Origin: Pseudomonadota bacterium
GTDB lineage: Bacteria; Pseudomonadota; Gammaproteobacteria; Competibacterales; Competibacteraceae
DNA: 64,000 nucleotides
Assembly: GCA_022709365.1 (NCBI GenBank)
Contig: JAKLIY010000012.1
Location: 42,517-106,516 of the forward strand
Direction: 5' to 3'
The notes under the pieces are model-generated. The model was not told where the DNA came from, ran no database searches, and saw only the letters and a program-made list of their open reading frames with translations. Each line of letters opens with the position of its first letter. Position 1 is the first letter of the stretch. A program made the position numbers and the translations under genes. Of this stretch, positions 19,677 to 29,900 are shown in pieces.

Positions 19677-20144
19677 TTTGTCCCTCCACAGAGTGGCGAA
19701 TTTTTATTTCAACATCTAGGATTAAAACTACCGGTTTATGATTTTTAAAAATGTAATCCGGTAAGATTCCCGAAAATTGACACGAGATTATTTAATTAAA
19801 GATCATTAGTCGGTGGTCGTTTATTGATAACGTTAATAAACTTAATTAATTTCTGACCAAAAAACCCAAAGCTGAACCGGCATTCTGTCGATTTAAGACG
19901 GATCTACAGCGTGAGCCAGACCTTTTCAGCCCAGAAATTAAATGGAAATAAACCCACAAAAATCGATTTAAAGCGAAATACAGGAAACCCCTGAAAGCAA
20001 ATCAAGCGATTATCACAATTTTGTGAGTATAGACCAAAATTTCAGGGGTCAAGGGTATTCTTGACCCGAAGTGGGAAAAATTATGGTTCTCAACCAATGG
20101 GTAAAAATACCCTGTTCGCGGCGAGGGTGCGAACCCTGCCAGAT
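19677..20144. other. AT-rich intergenic region upstream of the chemosensory cluster
   Basis: No convincing gene. The stretch is visibly AT-richer than its surroundings and should contain the promoter of the cluster, but I cannot pin down -35/-10 boxes with confidence. An inverted repeat with 8-bp perfect arms (GGGTCAAG at 20046-20053, CTTGACCC at 20060-20067) lies near its far end, without a T-run. Confidence 0.5.
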
Positions 20145-20447
20145 TTAGCCGGTTGTCGCCGCTGGTGCAGCGCAGGTTCCACAACCGCTATCGCAGACGG
20201 CTGCGAGTTTGCTGTCGCTTAGGCTGGAGCGCTGTCATTCTTGACGCTGTTTTTCTTCTGGTCACCGTGCTTGAAGTCGGTTTCGTACCAGCCGCTGTCC
20301 TTATAGACGGAAACCTGCCGGCGAAATCAGTTTTTTCAACTGTGGCTGCCCACCAGAAGGATAGTCGATTAATTCAGGATTGCTAAGTTTCTGCATCACG
20401 GCCAGGTCATGGTTGCAGGACTGGCAACGGTATTCGTAGATGGGCAT
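20145..20447 (-). pseudogene. decayed FmdB-family zinc-ribbon gene
   Basis: From ATG 20447, behind a GAGGTG ribosome site, the frame begins MPIYEYRCQSCNHDL, the hallmark FmdB start with the first Cys pair. The second Cys pair is lost: the expected DCPSCG reads DYPSGG. The frame stops after AGFRL at 20301. One base over, the family's continuation YKDSGWYETDFK follows directly, ending in a TAA. A further shift restores a Cys-containing tail (CDSGCGTC) that ends at 20145. Two shifts plus loss of half the zinc site indicate a dead gene, unless the reads contain indels. Confidence 0.75.
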
Positions 20448-20473
20448 GGCGCACCTCACAAGCTGAAAAAGTG

Positions 20474-20488
20474 GTTGGAAATTCCAAC
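20474..20488. promoter_or_regulatory. perfect palindrome, candidate operator
   Basis: GTTGGAAATTCCAAC is a perfect 15-bp dyad between the divergent fmdB remnant and the sugar ABC operon. The position suits a repressor site for the operon, but no regulator gene is nearby. Confidence 0.4.
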
Positions 20489-20553
20489 GTCTTTCAGTGA
20501 GGATCACCTTGATCAATTTTAAGGGCTGGGTGAATTGCCGCTACACTATCATC

Positions 20554-21867
20554 ATGTTCTCTCTGTTTCGGCTACTTTTGATCGTTTTCATCGCCCTGTG
20601 GTTGACCGGTTGCGATTCCCCCGCTGACCGGCCAGTCATCGTGGAATTTTGGGCAATGGGCCAGGAAGGCGAGCAGGTGAAGGCGCTGCTGCCGGAATTC
20701 GAGCGTCGCCATCCGGGTCTCCGGGTGCGGACACAGCAGATTCCCTGGAGCGCCGCGCATGAAAAGCTGCTGACCGCCTACGCCGGCGACGCGATGCCCG
20801 ACGTGTTCCAACTAGGCAATACCTGGATTCCCGAATTCGTCGCGCTGCGCGCCATTGAACCCTTGGATGAGCGGCTGAAAGGCTGGCCCGTCGCCGCCCT
20901 TAACGACTACTTCCCCGGCATTCTCGCCACCAACCGGCTGGAGGGGCAGACCTGGGCCTTGCCCTGGTATGTCGATACCCGACTGTTCTTTTACCGTCGC
21001 GATTTACTAGCCGCAGTCGGTTTTACCGAACCGCCCGCGACCTGGGATGACTGGTTGCAGGCGATGGCCCGGCTGAAGACGCTGGATGGCGCGGAGCGTT
21101 ACGCCATTCTCCTGCCGATCAATGAATGGCAGTTGCCGGTCATTCTCGCCCTGCAACACGGCGCAACGCTGTTGCGCGACCGGGATCAATACGGCGATTT
21201 TCAGCATCCCCGCTTCCGTGAAGCGTTCATTTTTTATTTGAGCCTGTTTGAACAGGGATTGGCACCGCCGGTCGGTCATGCTCAGGTCGCCAATCTTTAT
21301 CAGGAATTCGCCAACGGCTATTTCGCCACTTACGTTAGCGGGCCGTGGAATATCGGCGAATTCCGGCGGCGGTTGCCAACGGCGTTGCAGGGCCAGTGGA
21401 TGACCGCACCGTTGCCGGAATTTGACAGTCATTCTGCCTCTCACCCGCCAGCAGGACAGGAGCCGAGGGTTGGCGCATCATTAGCCGGCGGAGCCAGTCT
21501 GACGCTCAGTCGCACCTCGCCGCGTCAGGAGGCCGCCTGGAAATTGTTGGAGTATCTGGCTGAACCGGAACAGCAGGCGCAGTTTTATCAGCTCACCGGC
21601 GATCTGCCCGCCCGCCAGTCGGCCTGGAATGATCCGGCGTTGGCGAGCAACCGTTACGCTCAGGCGTTCCGGCAACAGTTGCAGCATGTTCAGCCGACGC
21701 CGCCGATTCCCGAATGGGAGCGCATCGCCAGTCGGATTGCGTATTACGCGGAATTGGCGGTTCGTCAGGAAATCAATGTCGATGAGGCGCTGGCGGCGCT
21801 GGATCGGGATGTGGATCGTATTCTGGAAAAGCGGCGGTGGTTGCTGAAGCGGGAGGCGTCGCGATGA
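20554..21867 (+). CDS. ABC transporter sugar-binding lipoprotein
   Basis: A 437-aa extracellular solute-binding protein of the family 1 (maltose/glycerol-phosphate type). The lipoprotein signal is clear: a short hydrophobic stretch followed by the lipobox LTGC. VIVEFWAMGQEGEQVKALLP opens the mature fold, and PDVFQLGNTWIPEF and LPWYVDTRLFFYRRDLL are typical ligand-cleft segments. GTG 20497 or TTG 20509 would extend the start; a GAGG motif lies before TTG 20509, so the start is uncertain. The stop overlaps the next permease by 4 bp (ATGA). It captures an oligosaccharide for the operon; the ligand is inferred from the GH94 gene downstream. Confidence 0.88.
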   Translation: MFSLFRLLLIVFIALWLTGCDSPADRPVIVEFWAMGQEGEQVKALLPEFERRHPGLRVRTQQIPWSAAHEKLLTAYAGDAMPDVFQLGNTWIPEFVALRAIEPLDERLKGWPVAALNDYFPGILATNRLEGQTWALPWYVDTRLFFYRRDLLAAVGFTEPPATWDDWLQAMARLKTLDGAERYAILLPINEWQLPVILALQHGATLLRDRDQYGDFQHPRFREAFIFYLSLFEQGLAPPVGHAQVANLYQEFANGYFATYVSGPWNIGEFRRRLPTALQGQWMTAPLPEFDSHSASHPPAGQEPRVGASLAGGASLTLSRTSPRQEAAWKLLEYLAEPEQQAQFYQLTGDLPARQSAWNDPALASNRYAQAFRQQLQHVQPTPPIPEWERIASRIAYYAELAVRQEINVDEALAALDRDVDRILEKRRWLLKREASR

Positions 21868-22754
21868 CTGGCTTTGAACGTCATGTGACTTTCAGCGCCT
21901 GGGCTTTTCTGGCCCCGGCGTTGCTGCTGATTGGGGTGTTCTTTTTCCTGCCCGTACTGGCGGCGTTGCTGTTGAGCTTCACCGATTTCGACATTTACGC
22001 GCTGGGCGATCTCGACCGCCTGCGCTTTATCGGATTGGATAACTATCGGCAATTGTTGCAAAGCTCGCTGTTTTGGACAGCGCTCGGCAATACCTTCTAC
22101 TTTGTCATCGTCGGCGGGCCATTATCGGTGGCAGTCTCCCTCGGTGCGGCGCTGCTGGTGAATGCCCGGCTGATTCGTTTTCCCGGCCTGTTCCGCACCG
22201 CCTTTTTTCTGCCGGTCGTCACTACGCTGGTGGCGGTCGCCGTGGTCTGGCGCTATCTCTACCATCCCCGCTATGGATTGCTGAATTACGGCTTGAGTTT
22301 GCTCGGCGTTGAACCGATAGACTGGCTGGGCGATCCGGACTGGGCGATGCCGGCGATGATTCTCATGGCGGTGTGGAAGAATTTTGGCTTCAACATGATC
22401 ATTTTCATTGCCGGTTTGCAGAACATTCCCACGCAACTCTACGAAGCGGCGCGGATTGACGGTGCGGACGCCTGGGCGCAGTTTCGCCATATTACCTTGC
22501 CCCTGTTGGGACCGACCTTTCTGTTTGTGGCGCTGATGACCATGATTGGCTATTTCCAGGTGTTCGCCGAACCGTATGTGATGACGCAGGGCGGCCCCGC
22601 CAACCGCACGCTCAGCATCGTATTGCTGATGTATGAGGAAGGCTTCCGCTGGTGGAACATGGGTTATGCTTCGGCGGCGGCGTTTGTGCTGTTCGTACTG
22701 ATTCTGGCCGGGACAATGCTGCAACTGAAATTGCGCCGGAGAGAATCGCTATGA
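21864..22754 (+). CDS. ABC sugar transporter permease (MalF/UgpA type)
   Basis: A 296-aa inner membrane permease with six predicted membrane segments. The ABC-docking EAA loop is visible as YEAARIDGADAWAQFRHITL near the usual position. Its ATG overlaps the stop of the binding-protein gene and its stop overlaps the next permease start, both as ATGA, so the three are translationally coupled. No ATPase gene follows; such importers often borrow a shared MsmK/UgpC-type ATPase encoded elsewhere. Confidence 0.92.
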   Translation: MTGFERHVTFSAWAFLAPALLLIGVFFFLPVLAALLLSFTDFDIYALGDLDRLRFIGLDNYRQLLQSSLFWTALGNTFYFVIVGGPLSVAVSLGAALLVNARLIRFPGLFRTAFFLPVVTTLVAVAVVWRYLYHPRYGLLNYGLSLLGVEPIDWLGDPDWAMPAMILMAVWKNFGFNMIIFIAGLQNIPTQLYEAARIDGADAWAQFRHITLPLLGPTFLFVALMTMIGYFQVFAEPYVMTQGGPANRTLSIVLLMYEEGFRWWNMGYASAAAFVLFVLILAGTMLQLKLRRRESL

Positions 22755-23578
22755 ACCCACGTTCTTTCCTTCCCGCCGTGTTGCTGTATAGCCTGCTGAT
22801 ACTCGGCTTGTTACTGGCGCTGACGCCGTTGTGGTGGATGATCGTGGCGTCGCTGATGCCGCCCGGCGAGGCGAACAGCGTTCCGCCGCGCCTGTGGCCA
22901 AGTACAGTGACGTTTGAGCATTATGCGGCGCTGTTTACCCGGCTCGATCTCGCCCGCTATTTGTTGAACAGTACGTTGTTAGCCAGTGCGGTAACGGTGA
23001 TTTCGCTATTGATCAATTCGATGGCCGGCTACGCTTTCGCCAAGTTCCGTTTTCGGGGCCGCGACCGGTTGTTCCAGGGCTTGCTGGCGGCGCTGGTGAT
23101 TCCTGCCCAAGTCGCGATGCTGCCGCTGTTTCTGCTGCTCAAGCAGCTTGGGCTGATCAACACCTATGGCGGGGTGATTATTCCCGGCATGGCCAGCATT
23201 TTCGGCATCTTTCTGATCCGGCAATATCTGCTGGCGATTCCCGACAGCTTGCTGGATGCCGCGCGCATGGATGGCGCGGGGGAGTTCCGCATTTACTGGT
23301 CACTGGTGTTACCGTTGTGCCGACCGATTTTAGTCACGCTGGCGATTTTCACTTTCATGGGGGCATGGAATGATTTTATGTGGCCCTTGATCGTCTTAAC
23401 CGACAGTTCGCTATACACCTTGCCGGTAGCGCTGGCGAATTTACTGGGCGAACATGTGCAGGATACCGAGCTGATGATGGCGGGTTCGGTGCTGACCGTG
23501 CTGCCGATCATGCTGCTGTTCGTGGTATTGCAGAAATACTATATCGCCGGGATCATGCTGGGTGGGATGAAAGGCTGA
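22751..23578 (+). CDS. ABC sugar transporter permease (MalG/UgpE type)
   Basis: A 275-aa partner permease. The first membrane segment (LLYSLLILGLLLALTPLWWM) starts near residue 11, and the EAA loop reads LLDAARMDGAGEFRIYWSLV. ATG 22751 lies inside the stop of the previous gene. The upstream frame is open but carries no start with a ribosome site, so I use the overlapping ATG. Confidence 0.92.
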   Translation: MNPRSFLPAVLLYSLLILGLLLALTPLWWMIVASLMPPGEANSVPPRLWPSTVTFEHYAALFTRLDLARYLLNSTLLASAVTVISLLINSMAGYAFAKFRFRGRDRLFQGLLAALVIPAQVAMLPLFLLLKQLGLINTYGGVIIPGMASIFGIFLIRQYLLAIPDSLLDAARMDGAGEFRIYWSLVLPLCRPILVTLAIFTFMGAWNDFMWPLIVLTDSSLYTLPVALANLLGEHVQDTELMMAGSVLTVLPIMLLFVVLQKYYIAGIMLGGMKG

Positions 23579-23616
23579 CAAAATTGTCACCGTGTAGCCC
23601 CTATACACCTTCATCA

Positions 23617-23661
23617 CCTAGGGCGTTGCCCTGGGCTAACATTGGCGCGCCCCTGTGGGGC
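23617..23661. repeat. two adjacent short hairpins, possible intergenic repeat
   Basis: CCTAGGGC-gtt-GCCCTGGG (8-bp stem, one G-T pair) at 23617-23635, followed by GCCCC-tgt-GGGGC at 23649-23661, between the permease gene and the glycosidase-like gene. It could stabilise the upstream mRNA or reduce read-through. The look is that of a REP-like element, but no second copy is seen in this window. Confidence 0.4.
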
Positions 23662-23705
23662 TTAAGTACATGAAAATCTGCTGGTTTAGCCCTGAAGAGC
23701 CGCTT

Positions 23706-26700
23706 ATGACACTTCCTCATTCTTCATTTATCCTCCTTCTCACGGCCATGTTGCTTATGCTTCCTTCCGCCCTGTCGGCGGCGATGCCCGAAACGCCCGC
23801 CGCTCCCCGCAAAATCATTCTGCTCGATGATTTCGAGAACCTCAGCGGCTGGAGCGCTGTGACCTCGCCTGGCGCCCGGCTGGAAATCGCCCAGGATATT
23901 GGGCGCGATGGCCGTCGGGCCATGCGGCTGGATTTCGAGTTCCGGGAAGGAGCCAGTTTTGTCATCGCCCACAAAACCTTCCGTATGCGCCTACCGGAAA
24001 ACTTCGTGTTCCGCTACGCCATCCGGGGCGAAGGGCCGCGCAGCGACACTGAATTTAAGCTGGTCGATGCTCGCCGAAACGTCTGGTGGACCAAGCAGCG
24101 CGACCTGGATTTTCCCACCGACTGGCAGCCCGTCACCGTCAAAAAGCGCCACCTGCAACTGGCCTGGGGTCCCGGTGGGGCTATGGAGCAGGTTCAGGAA
24201 ATCGAATTCGCCCTGTCCGCCAGCGTCCTGGGCAAAGGCTCGGTCTGGATCGATGAGCTGACGATTGAAGAACGCGAACCGCTGGAAACCGCGACCTTTA
24301 GCCCCCTGGCCACGGCCTCGACTGAAGTCAATGGCCATCCGCCGGCGGCGGCGCTCAATACGGCGCCTGACGCTTCCTGGCGCAGCGGCGAATTGGCTGA
24401 GGATCAGTGGCTGTTGCTCGACTTTGTTCGGCCCCGCGAATACGGCGGATTGATCATCGACTGGGATGCCGACGATTACGCCATCGATTATCAGGTGCAG
24501 GGGTCCGACGATGGCGACCACTGGCAGACGCTCTACACGGTCAGCGGCGGCAACGGCCAACGCGATTATCTCTACCTGCACGACGCCGAATCGCGCTATG
24601 TGCGACTCAACCTGGAGCGCAGCAGCCGGGGGCGTGGTTACGCCATTCGCTATATCGCCATTCAACCCCACGAATTCTCCGCTTCGCCCAACCGCTTCTT
24701 TGAAGCCATTGCCCGCACCGCTCGGCGCGGCCTGTATCCCCGCTATTTCCAGGGTGAACAAAGTTATTGGACGGTGGTGGGCGTCCCTGGCGACAGCCGG
24801 GAGGCATTGCTGAATGAGGACGGCGCGCTGGAAGTCGATAAAAGCAGCTTCATCATCGAACCGTTCCTGTTCACCGATGGCCGGCTGATTACCTGGGCCG
24901 ATGTCGAGCCGGTGCAGGATTTGGCCGATGGCTATTTACCCATTCCGACCGTGCGCTGGGAACAGGAGCATTTCTGGTTCGCGGTGACCGCGTTCGCCGC
25001 CGGCAAGCCGGGCGAATCGGCGCTGTACGCCCGCTACCGGATTGAAAATCTGAGTACGGAAACCCGCCATATCACCCTGTTTCTCGCCGTGCGGCCTTTC
25101 CAGGTCAGCCCGCCCTGGCAAGGGTTGAATCTCGCGACCGGAGTGTCGCCCATCCGCCAACTGAGTTACGCCGACCGGCGTATTCACGTTGAACCCGCCG
25201 GCAAGCGGATCGCCGTTCTGACCACCCCGGATCGATTCCGCGCGGCGACCTTCGATCAGGGCGCGATCACTGATGATCTGATCCAGGGCCGGTTGCCGGA
25301 ACGGGAGCGGGTAGAGCAGGACCCCTTCGGTTACGCCGCCGGAGTGCTGGAATACGGCTGGGATTTACGCCCCGGCGAAAACCGCGAGGTCTATCTGCGC
25401 ATTCCCTTTCATGCCGTCGGCAACGATGCGCCGATCCTGCCCGATGCCGACGCCGCCGCTCAGATCAATCAATTGCTGGAACAGACCCGGCGCGACTGGG
25501 CGGCGCGGCTGGATCGGGTCGGTCTGGAACTGCCGCCTGATGCCCAGCGACTGGCCAACAGTATCAAAAGCAACTTGGCCTACATTCTGATCAACCGCAA
25601 TGGTCCCGCCATCCAGCCCGGTTCCCGCGCCTACGCCCGCTCCTGGATTCGCGACGGCGCGCTGACCTCATCGGCCTTGTTGAGCATGGGCTACACCGAG
25701 GAAGCACGGCAGTTCCTGCAATGGTATGCGCCCTTCCAGTTCCCGGATGGCAAGGTGCCCTGCTGTGTGGACGGACGTGGCGCAGATCCGACAGCGGAAC
25801 ATGACAGCCATGGTCAGTTGATCTATGCCGCGATGGAATACTACCGCTACACTCGCGATGTCGGCTTCCTGCGCGAGATGTGGCCCTACGCCCTCAAGGC
25901 GGTCGGTTATATCAATGCCCTCCGCGAGCAGCGCTCCAACGGCAAGTATCGCGACGACCCGGACTATCGGGCCTATCGCGGCTTGGTCCCGGAATCGATC
26001 AGCCACGAAGGCTACGCCAGCCAGCCGCGCCATTCCTACTGGGATAATTTCTTCGTCCTGCGCGGCCTGAAAGACGCTGCCGCCATGGCGATCATTCTCG
26101 GCGAGACGGCGGACGCGGAACGCATCGCCGCACAACGCGACGCCTTCCGCCAGGATCTATATGCCTCGATTGCGGAAACCTTGAAGCAGCGCCAGATCGA
26201 CTTCATTCCCGGCGCTGTTGAACTGGGCGACTTCGACCCGACCTCCACCACGGTCGCGCTGGATCCCGGCGGTGAGTTGGGCCGACTGCCGCAACCGGCA
26301 TTGAATCGCACCTTTGAACGCTATCTCGATTTCTTCCATGAGCGCCAGGCCGTGTCCACCTGGGAAGCCTATACCCCCTATGAATGGCGCTCAGTGGGAA
26401 CGTTGATCCGGTTGGGTCGCCGCGATGAAGCGCTAAAGGCTATGGCATTTTTTCTGGAAGGGCAACGTCCGGTGGCCTGGAATCACTGGGCGGAAGTCGT
26501 CTGGCGTGAGCCGCGTAATCCCCGGTTCATCGGCGACATGCCGCATACCTGGGTGGGTTCCGATTTCATCCGGGCGGTGCGGAGTCTGTTCGTCTATGAA
26601 AATGAAGCGGATCAGGCGCTGGTCATTGGCGCCGGCATTCCCGCCGCGTGGGTGGAGAGCACGGGAGGCGTCACCGTCAAACGGATGCCGACCTGGCATG

Positions 26701-26915
26701 GGACGCTGAATTACCGGATGGCGATGGCAGGGCTGAATACGTTGAAGATGGAGTTGTCGGGCGACGTGGCGGTGCCAGCGGGCGGTATCGTCCTGCATTC
26801 CCCGCTGGATCGACCCGTTCGCGAGGCCATCATCAACGGGCAACCGGCAACTGTCTTTACGACCAAGACCGTGACGCTTAACCGGTTCCCGGCGGAAGTG
26901 GAGTTGCGTTATTAG
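23706..26915 (+). CDS. exported discoidin-domain protein with six-hairpin glycosidase-like domain
   Basis: A 1069-aa protein with a signal peptide (FILLLTAMLLMLPSALSAA). Residues 30-190 look like a carbohydrate-binding jelly roll, and about 200-340 like an F5/8 C (discoidin) domain with RYVRLNLE...GYAIRYIAIQPHEF. A middle beta-rich region leads to an (alpha/alpha)6-barrel-like part near 620-1000 (SRAYARSWIRDGALTSSALL, AEHDSHGQLIYA, SYWDNFFVLRGLK). The last 80 residues are beta-rich. It probably cuts or binds a polysaccharide outside the cytoplasm, feeding oligomers to the ABC importer upstream. The precise glycoside hydrolase family cannot be assigned by eye. Confidence 0.7.
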   Translation: MTLPHSSFILLLTAMLLMLPSALSAAMPETPAAPRKIILLDDFENLSGWSAVTSPGARLEIAQDIGRDGRRAMRLDFEFREGASFVIAHKTFRMRLPENFVFRYAIRGEGPRSDTEFKLVDARRNVWWTKQRDLDFPTDWQPVTVKKRHLQLAWGPGGAMEQVQEIEFALSASVLGKGSVWIDELTIEEREPLETATFSPLATASTEVNGHPPAAALNTAPDASWRSGELAEDQWLLLDFVRPREYGGLIIDWDADDYAIDYQVQGSDDGDHWQTLYTVSGGNGQRDYLYLHDAESRYVRLNLERSSRGRGYAIRYIAIQPHEFSASPNRFFEAIARTARRGLYPRYFQGEQSYWTVVGVPGDSREALLNEDGALEVDKSSFIIEPFLFTDGRLITWADVEPVQDLADGYLPIPTVRWEQEHFWFAVTAFAAGKPGESALYARYRIENLSTETRHITLFLAVRPFQVSPPWQGLNLATGVSPIRQLSYADRRIHVEPAGKRIAVLTTPDRFRAATFDQGAITDDLIQGRLPERERVEQDPFGYAAGVLEYGWDLRPGENREVYLRIPFHAVGNDAPILPDADAAAQINQLLEQTRRDWAARLDRVGLELPPDAQRLANSIKSNLAYILINRNGPAIQPGSRAYARSWIRDGALTSSALLSMGYTEEARQFLQWYAPFQFPDGKVPCCVDGRGADPTAEHDSHGQLIYAAMEYYRYTRDVGFLREMWPYALKAVGYINALREQRSNGKYRDDPDYRAYRGLVPESISHEGYASQPRHSYWDNFFVLRGLKDAAAMAIILGETADAERIAAQRDAFRQDLYASIAETLKQRQIDFIPGAVELGDFDPTSTTVALDPGGELGRLPQPALNRTFERYLDFFHERQAVSTWEAYTPYEWRSVGTLIRLGRRDEALKAMAFFLEGQRPVAWNHWAEVVWREPRNPRFIGDMPHTWVGSDFIRAVRSLFVYENEADQALVIGAGIPAAWVESTGGVTVKRMPTWHGTLNYRMAMAGLNTLKMELSGDVAVPAGGIVLHSPLDRPVREAIINGQPATVFTTKTVTLNRFPAEVELRY

Positions 26916-26996
26916 CGTCCCTAAGACCCTCAAACCGCCGCTTCGGCGCGATGAAGCTACACTTAACCCATCAACGCCACTGCCGGAGGATGATTC

Positions 26997-29900
26997 ATGC
27001 ACGCCGACCTGACCCAGCACGCTCGCGCCGTTAGCGGTCATGTGCTTGCCCGTGGTCGTTACGCGACTTTCCTCACGGCGACAGGGGCCGGCTATTCAGC
27101 GTGGAACGGGCTGGCGCTGACGCGCTGGAACGCCGACCCCGTCGAATCGGGCGAGGGATTTTTCCTGTATGCGCACGATCTTGACAGCGACGTCTTCTGG
27201 TCGCTGGGGCAGCAACCGGCGTGGAAAGTTGCCGAACAGTATGCCACCCGGTTCACGCCAGACCGGGCTGAACTGCTCCGGCTGGATCAGGGCATCGAGG
27301 CCCGGCTGGAGGTGTGCATCGCCCCGGACGCTGATCTGGAACTGCGGCGAGTCACGTTGCGCAATCGCAGTGACCGGCTCCGGCGCATCGAACTGACCAG
27401 CTACGCCGAAGTGGTGCTGAACGTCTGGGCCGCTGACGCCGTTCATCCGGCCTTTTCCAAGCTGTTTGTCCAAACCGAGTGGGTCGCGGAATCACGGGCG
27501 CTGCTGGCCCGGCGGCGACCGCGCACACCCGAAGAGCCGACCGGCTGGCTGGTTCATGCACTCAGTGGCGATGGGGATATTCAGTACGAAACCGACCGCG
27601 CCAGCTTTATTGGCCGGGGTTATTCACGGGCCGAACCTCGGGCGTTGACCGATGCGGAATCGCTGTCCGGGGCGGTCGGCAATGTCCTCGATCCCATCGT
27701 TAGCCTGCGGCAAACGGTGGAACTGGCGATTGACGGCGAAGCGCAGATCACCTTTCTGCTCGGCGCGGCCCTGGAGCGGGAAGCGGCTTTGGCATCGGTA
27801 GAAAGTTACACCTCGGTAGCGAGGATTGATGCAGCGTTTGCAGCGGCAGCCGGTGAAGATGTTGAAGCCCTGCGTATTCACTCTCTTCCCCGGATGCCCT
27901 CTCCTCTGGCGGATCTTCCCCCGACTTCCCCCCTGGCGGGGGAGAGTGCGGGTGGAGGAGAAATGCCAGATGCTGAAACTCTCCAATTCTGGAATGGCTA
28001 CGGCGGGTTCAGCGCCGACGGCAGCGAATATGTCATCCGTCTGGAGCCGGACGCCAGCGGTCGCCTGAAGTTGCCCCCGCAACCCTGGGTCAATGTCATT
28101 GCCAATCCCCAGTTTGGCTTTCTCGCCAGCGAAACCGGTGCTGGCTCTACCTGGAGCCAGAACAGTCGCGAGAATCGCCTGACTCCATGGTACAACGATC
28201 CCGTTCTCGATCCGCATGGCGAGGCGCTCTATCTCCGCGATGAAGACGATGGCGCGTTCTGGTCGCTGACGCCCGGACCGATTTCGCAACCCGTGCGCTA
28301 CGAAGTCCGCCACGGCTTTGGATACAGCCGTTATCGCCAGGTCAGCCAAGGGTTGGAACAGGAAGTCTGGCTGTTCGCCGCGCGTGATGAACCGGTCAAG
28401 ATTGCCCTGATTCGCTTGCGCAATCAGCGTCAGACGCCGCGCCGGCTGTCGTTGTTCAGCTATACCCGACTGGTGCTGGGCGTCATGCCGGGCGATTGCG
28501 CCAGGGAACTGGCGATTGAACAGGATGGAGCGACGGGGGCGCTGCTGGCCGAAAACCGCCATCAGGCGTTCAGCGGGCGGATCGCCTTCGCCGCCGCCGC
28601 TCCCACCGACAGCATTCCCATGCACATCAGCGGCGACCGGGCGACCTTCATCGGTCAGTTGGGCAGTCCGGCCCAGCCTGTAGCGCTGGCCCGCGATAAA
28701 GTTCTGGACGGACGTTTGGGCACCGGCCTCGATCCCTGCTTTGCGTTGCAAGTCACCCTGCGGTTGGAACCCGGCGCGAGCGTGGAGCGCATCTTTCTCC
28801 TCGGCGAAGCGGACAGCCGGGATGGCGCACGCCGGTTGATCGGCCATTACAGCCAGACCGGTGCCGGGGCGGAAGCGCTGGCCGAGGTTCAGGAGTTCTG
28901 GCGCAAGCAACTCGCTGCGGTGCGGGTGCAAACCCCGGCCCCGGCGCTGGATCTGCTGATTAATGGCTGGGCGGCTTATCAAACGTTGAGTTGTCGGCTG
29001 TGGGGACGCTCGGCGTTCTATCAGTCGGGCGGGGCCTTCGGTTTCCGCGACCAGTTGCAGGACGCCGCCGCCCTGGTCTATTACGATCCGACTTTGACCC
29101 GTCGGCAGTTGCTGCTGCACGCCGCCCAGCAGTTCGTTGAGGGCGATGTGCTGCACTGGTGGCATCCGCCGATGGGTTGCGGAATCCGTACCCGCTTCAG
29201 CGACGACCGGTTGTGGTTGCCGTATCTGGCGGCGTTTTATGGACGTGCGACCGGCGACTGGGGCGTCTTTGGCGAGCCGGTGCGCTTTCTCCAGGCGCGG
29301 GCGCTCGAGCCGGGCGAAGACGAGGCGTTTCTGACTCCGGAGGATTCCGGCGAAACCGCCAGTTTGTACGAACATTGCTGCCGGGCGCTGGATCGCTCGC
29401 TGACCCAGGGCGCGCACGGTCTGCCGCTGATGGGAACCGGCGACTGGAATGACGGCATGAACCGGGTCGGTCGGGAAGGTCGCGGCGAGAGCGTCTGGCT
29501 GGGCTTTTTCCTGTACGCCATTCTCGGCGACTTCATCCCGGTCTGCGGCCAGCAGGGTGATTACAACCGGGCACGGCGTTATGCGGCGTTCCGCAGCCAT
29601 TTGGCGACCGCGCTGAATGACCAGGGTTGGGATGGCGAATGGTACCGGCGGGCCTGGTATGACGATGGCGCAGTGCTGGGTTCCGCCGCCAGCGACGAGT
29701 GTCAGATCGACGCCCTGGCGCAGGCTTGGGCGGTGATTGCCAAGGCCGCGCCCTGGGCCAGGGCGGAATCGGCGCTGGATGCGGTTGAGCGGCACTTGAT
29801 TTCCGAGCAGGAAGGGTTGATCCGGTTGTTAACGCCGCCGTTCGAGAACACCCCGCACGATCCCGGTTATATCAAAGGCTATGTCGCCGGGGTGCGGGAA

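Noticed and set aside
27624..29795. Minus-strand open frame of 723 codons
   Set aside because: It lies entirely opposite the GH94 gene, is rich in Arg/Gln/Pro and has no recognisable domain; it results from high GC content.
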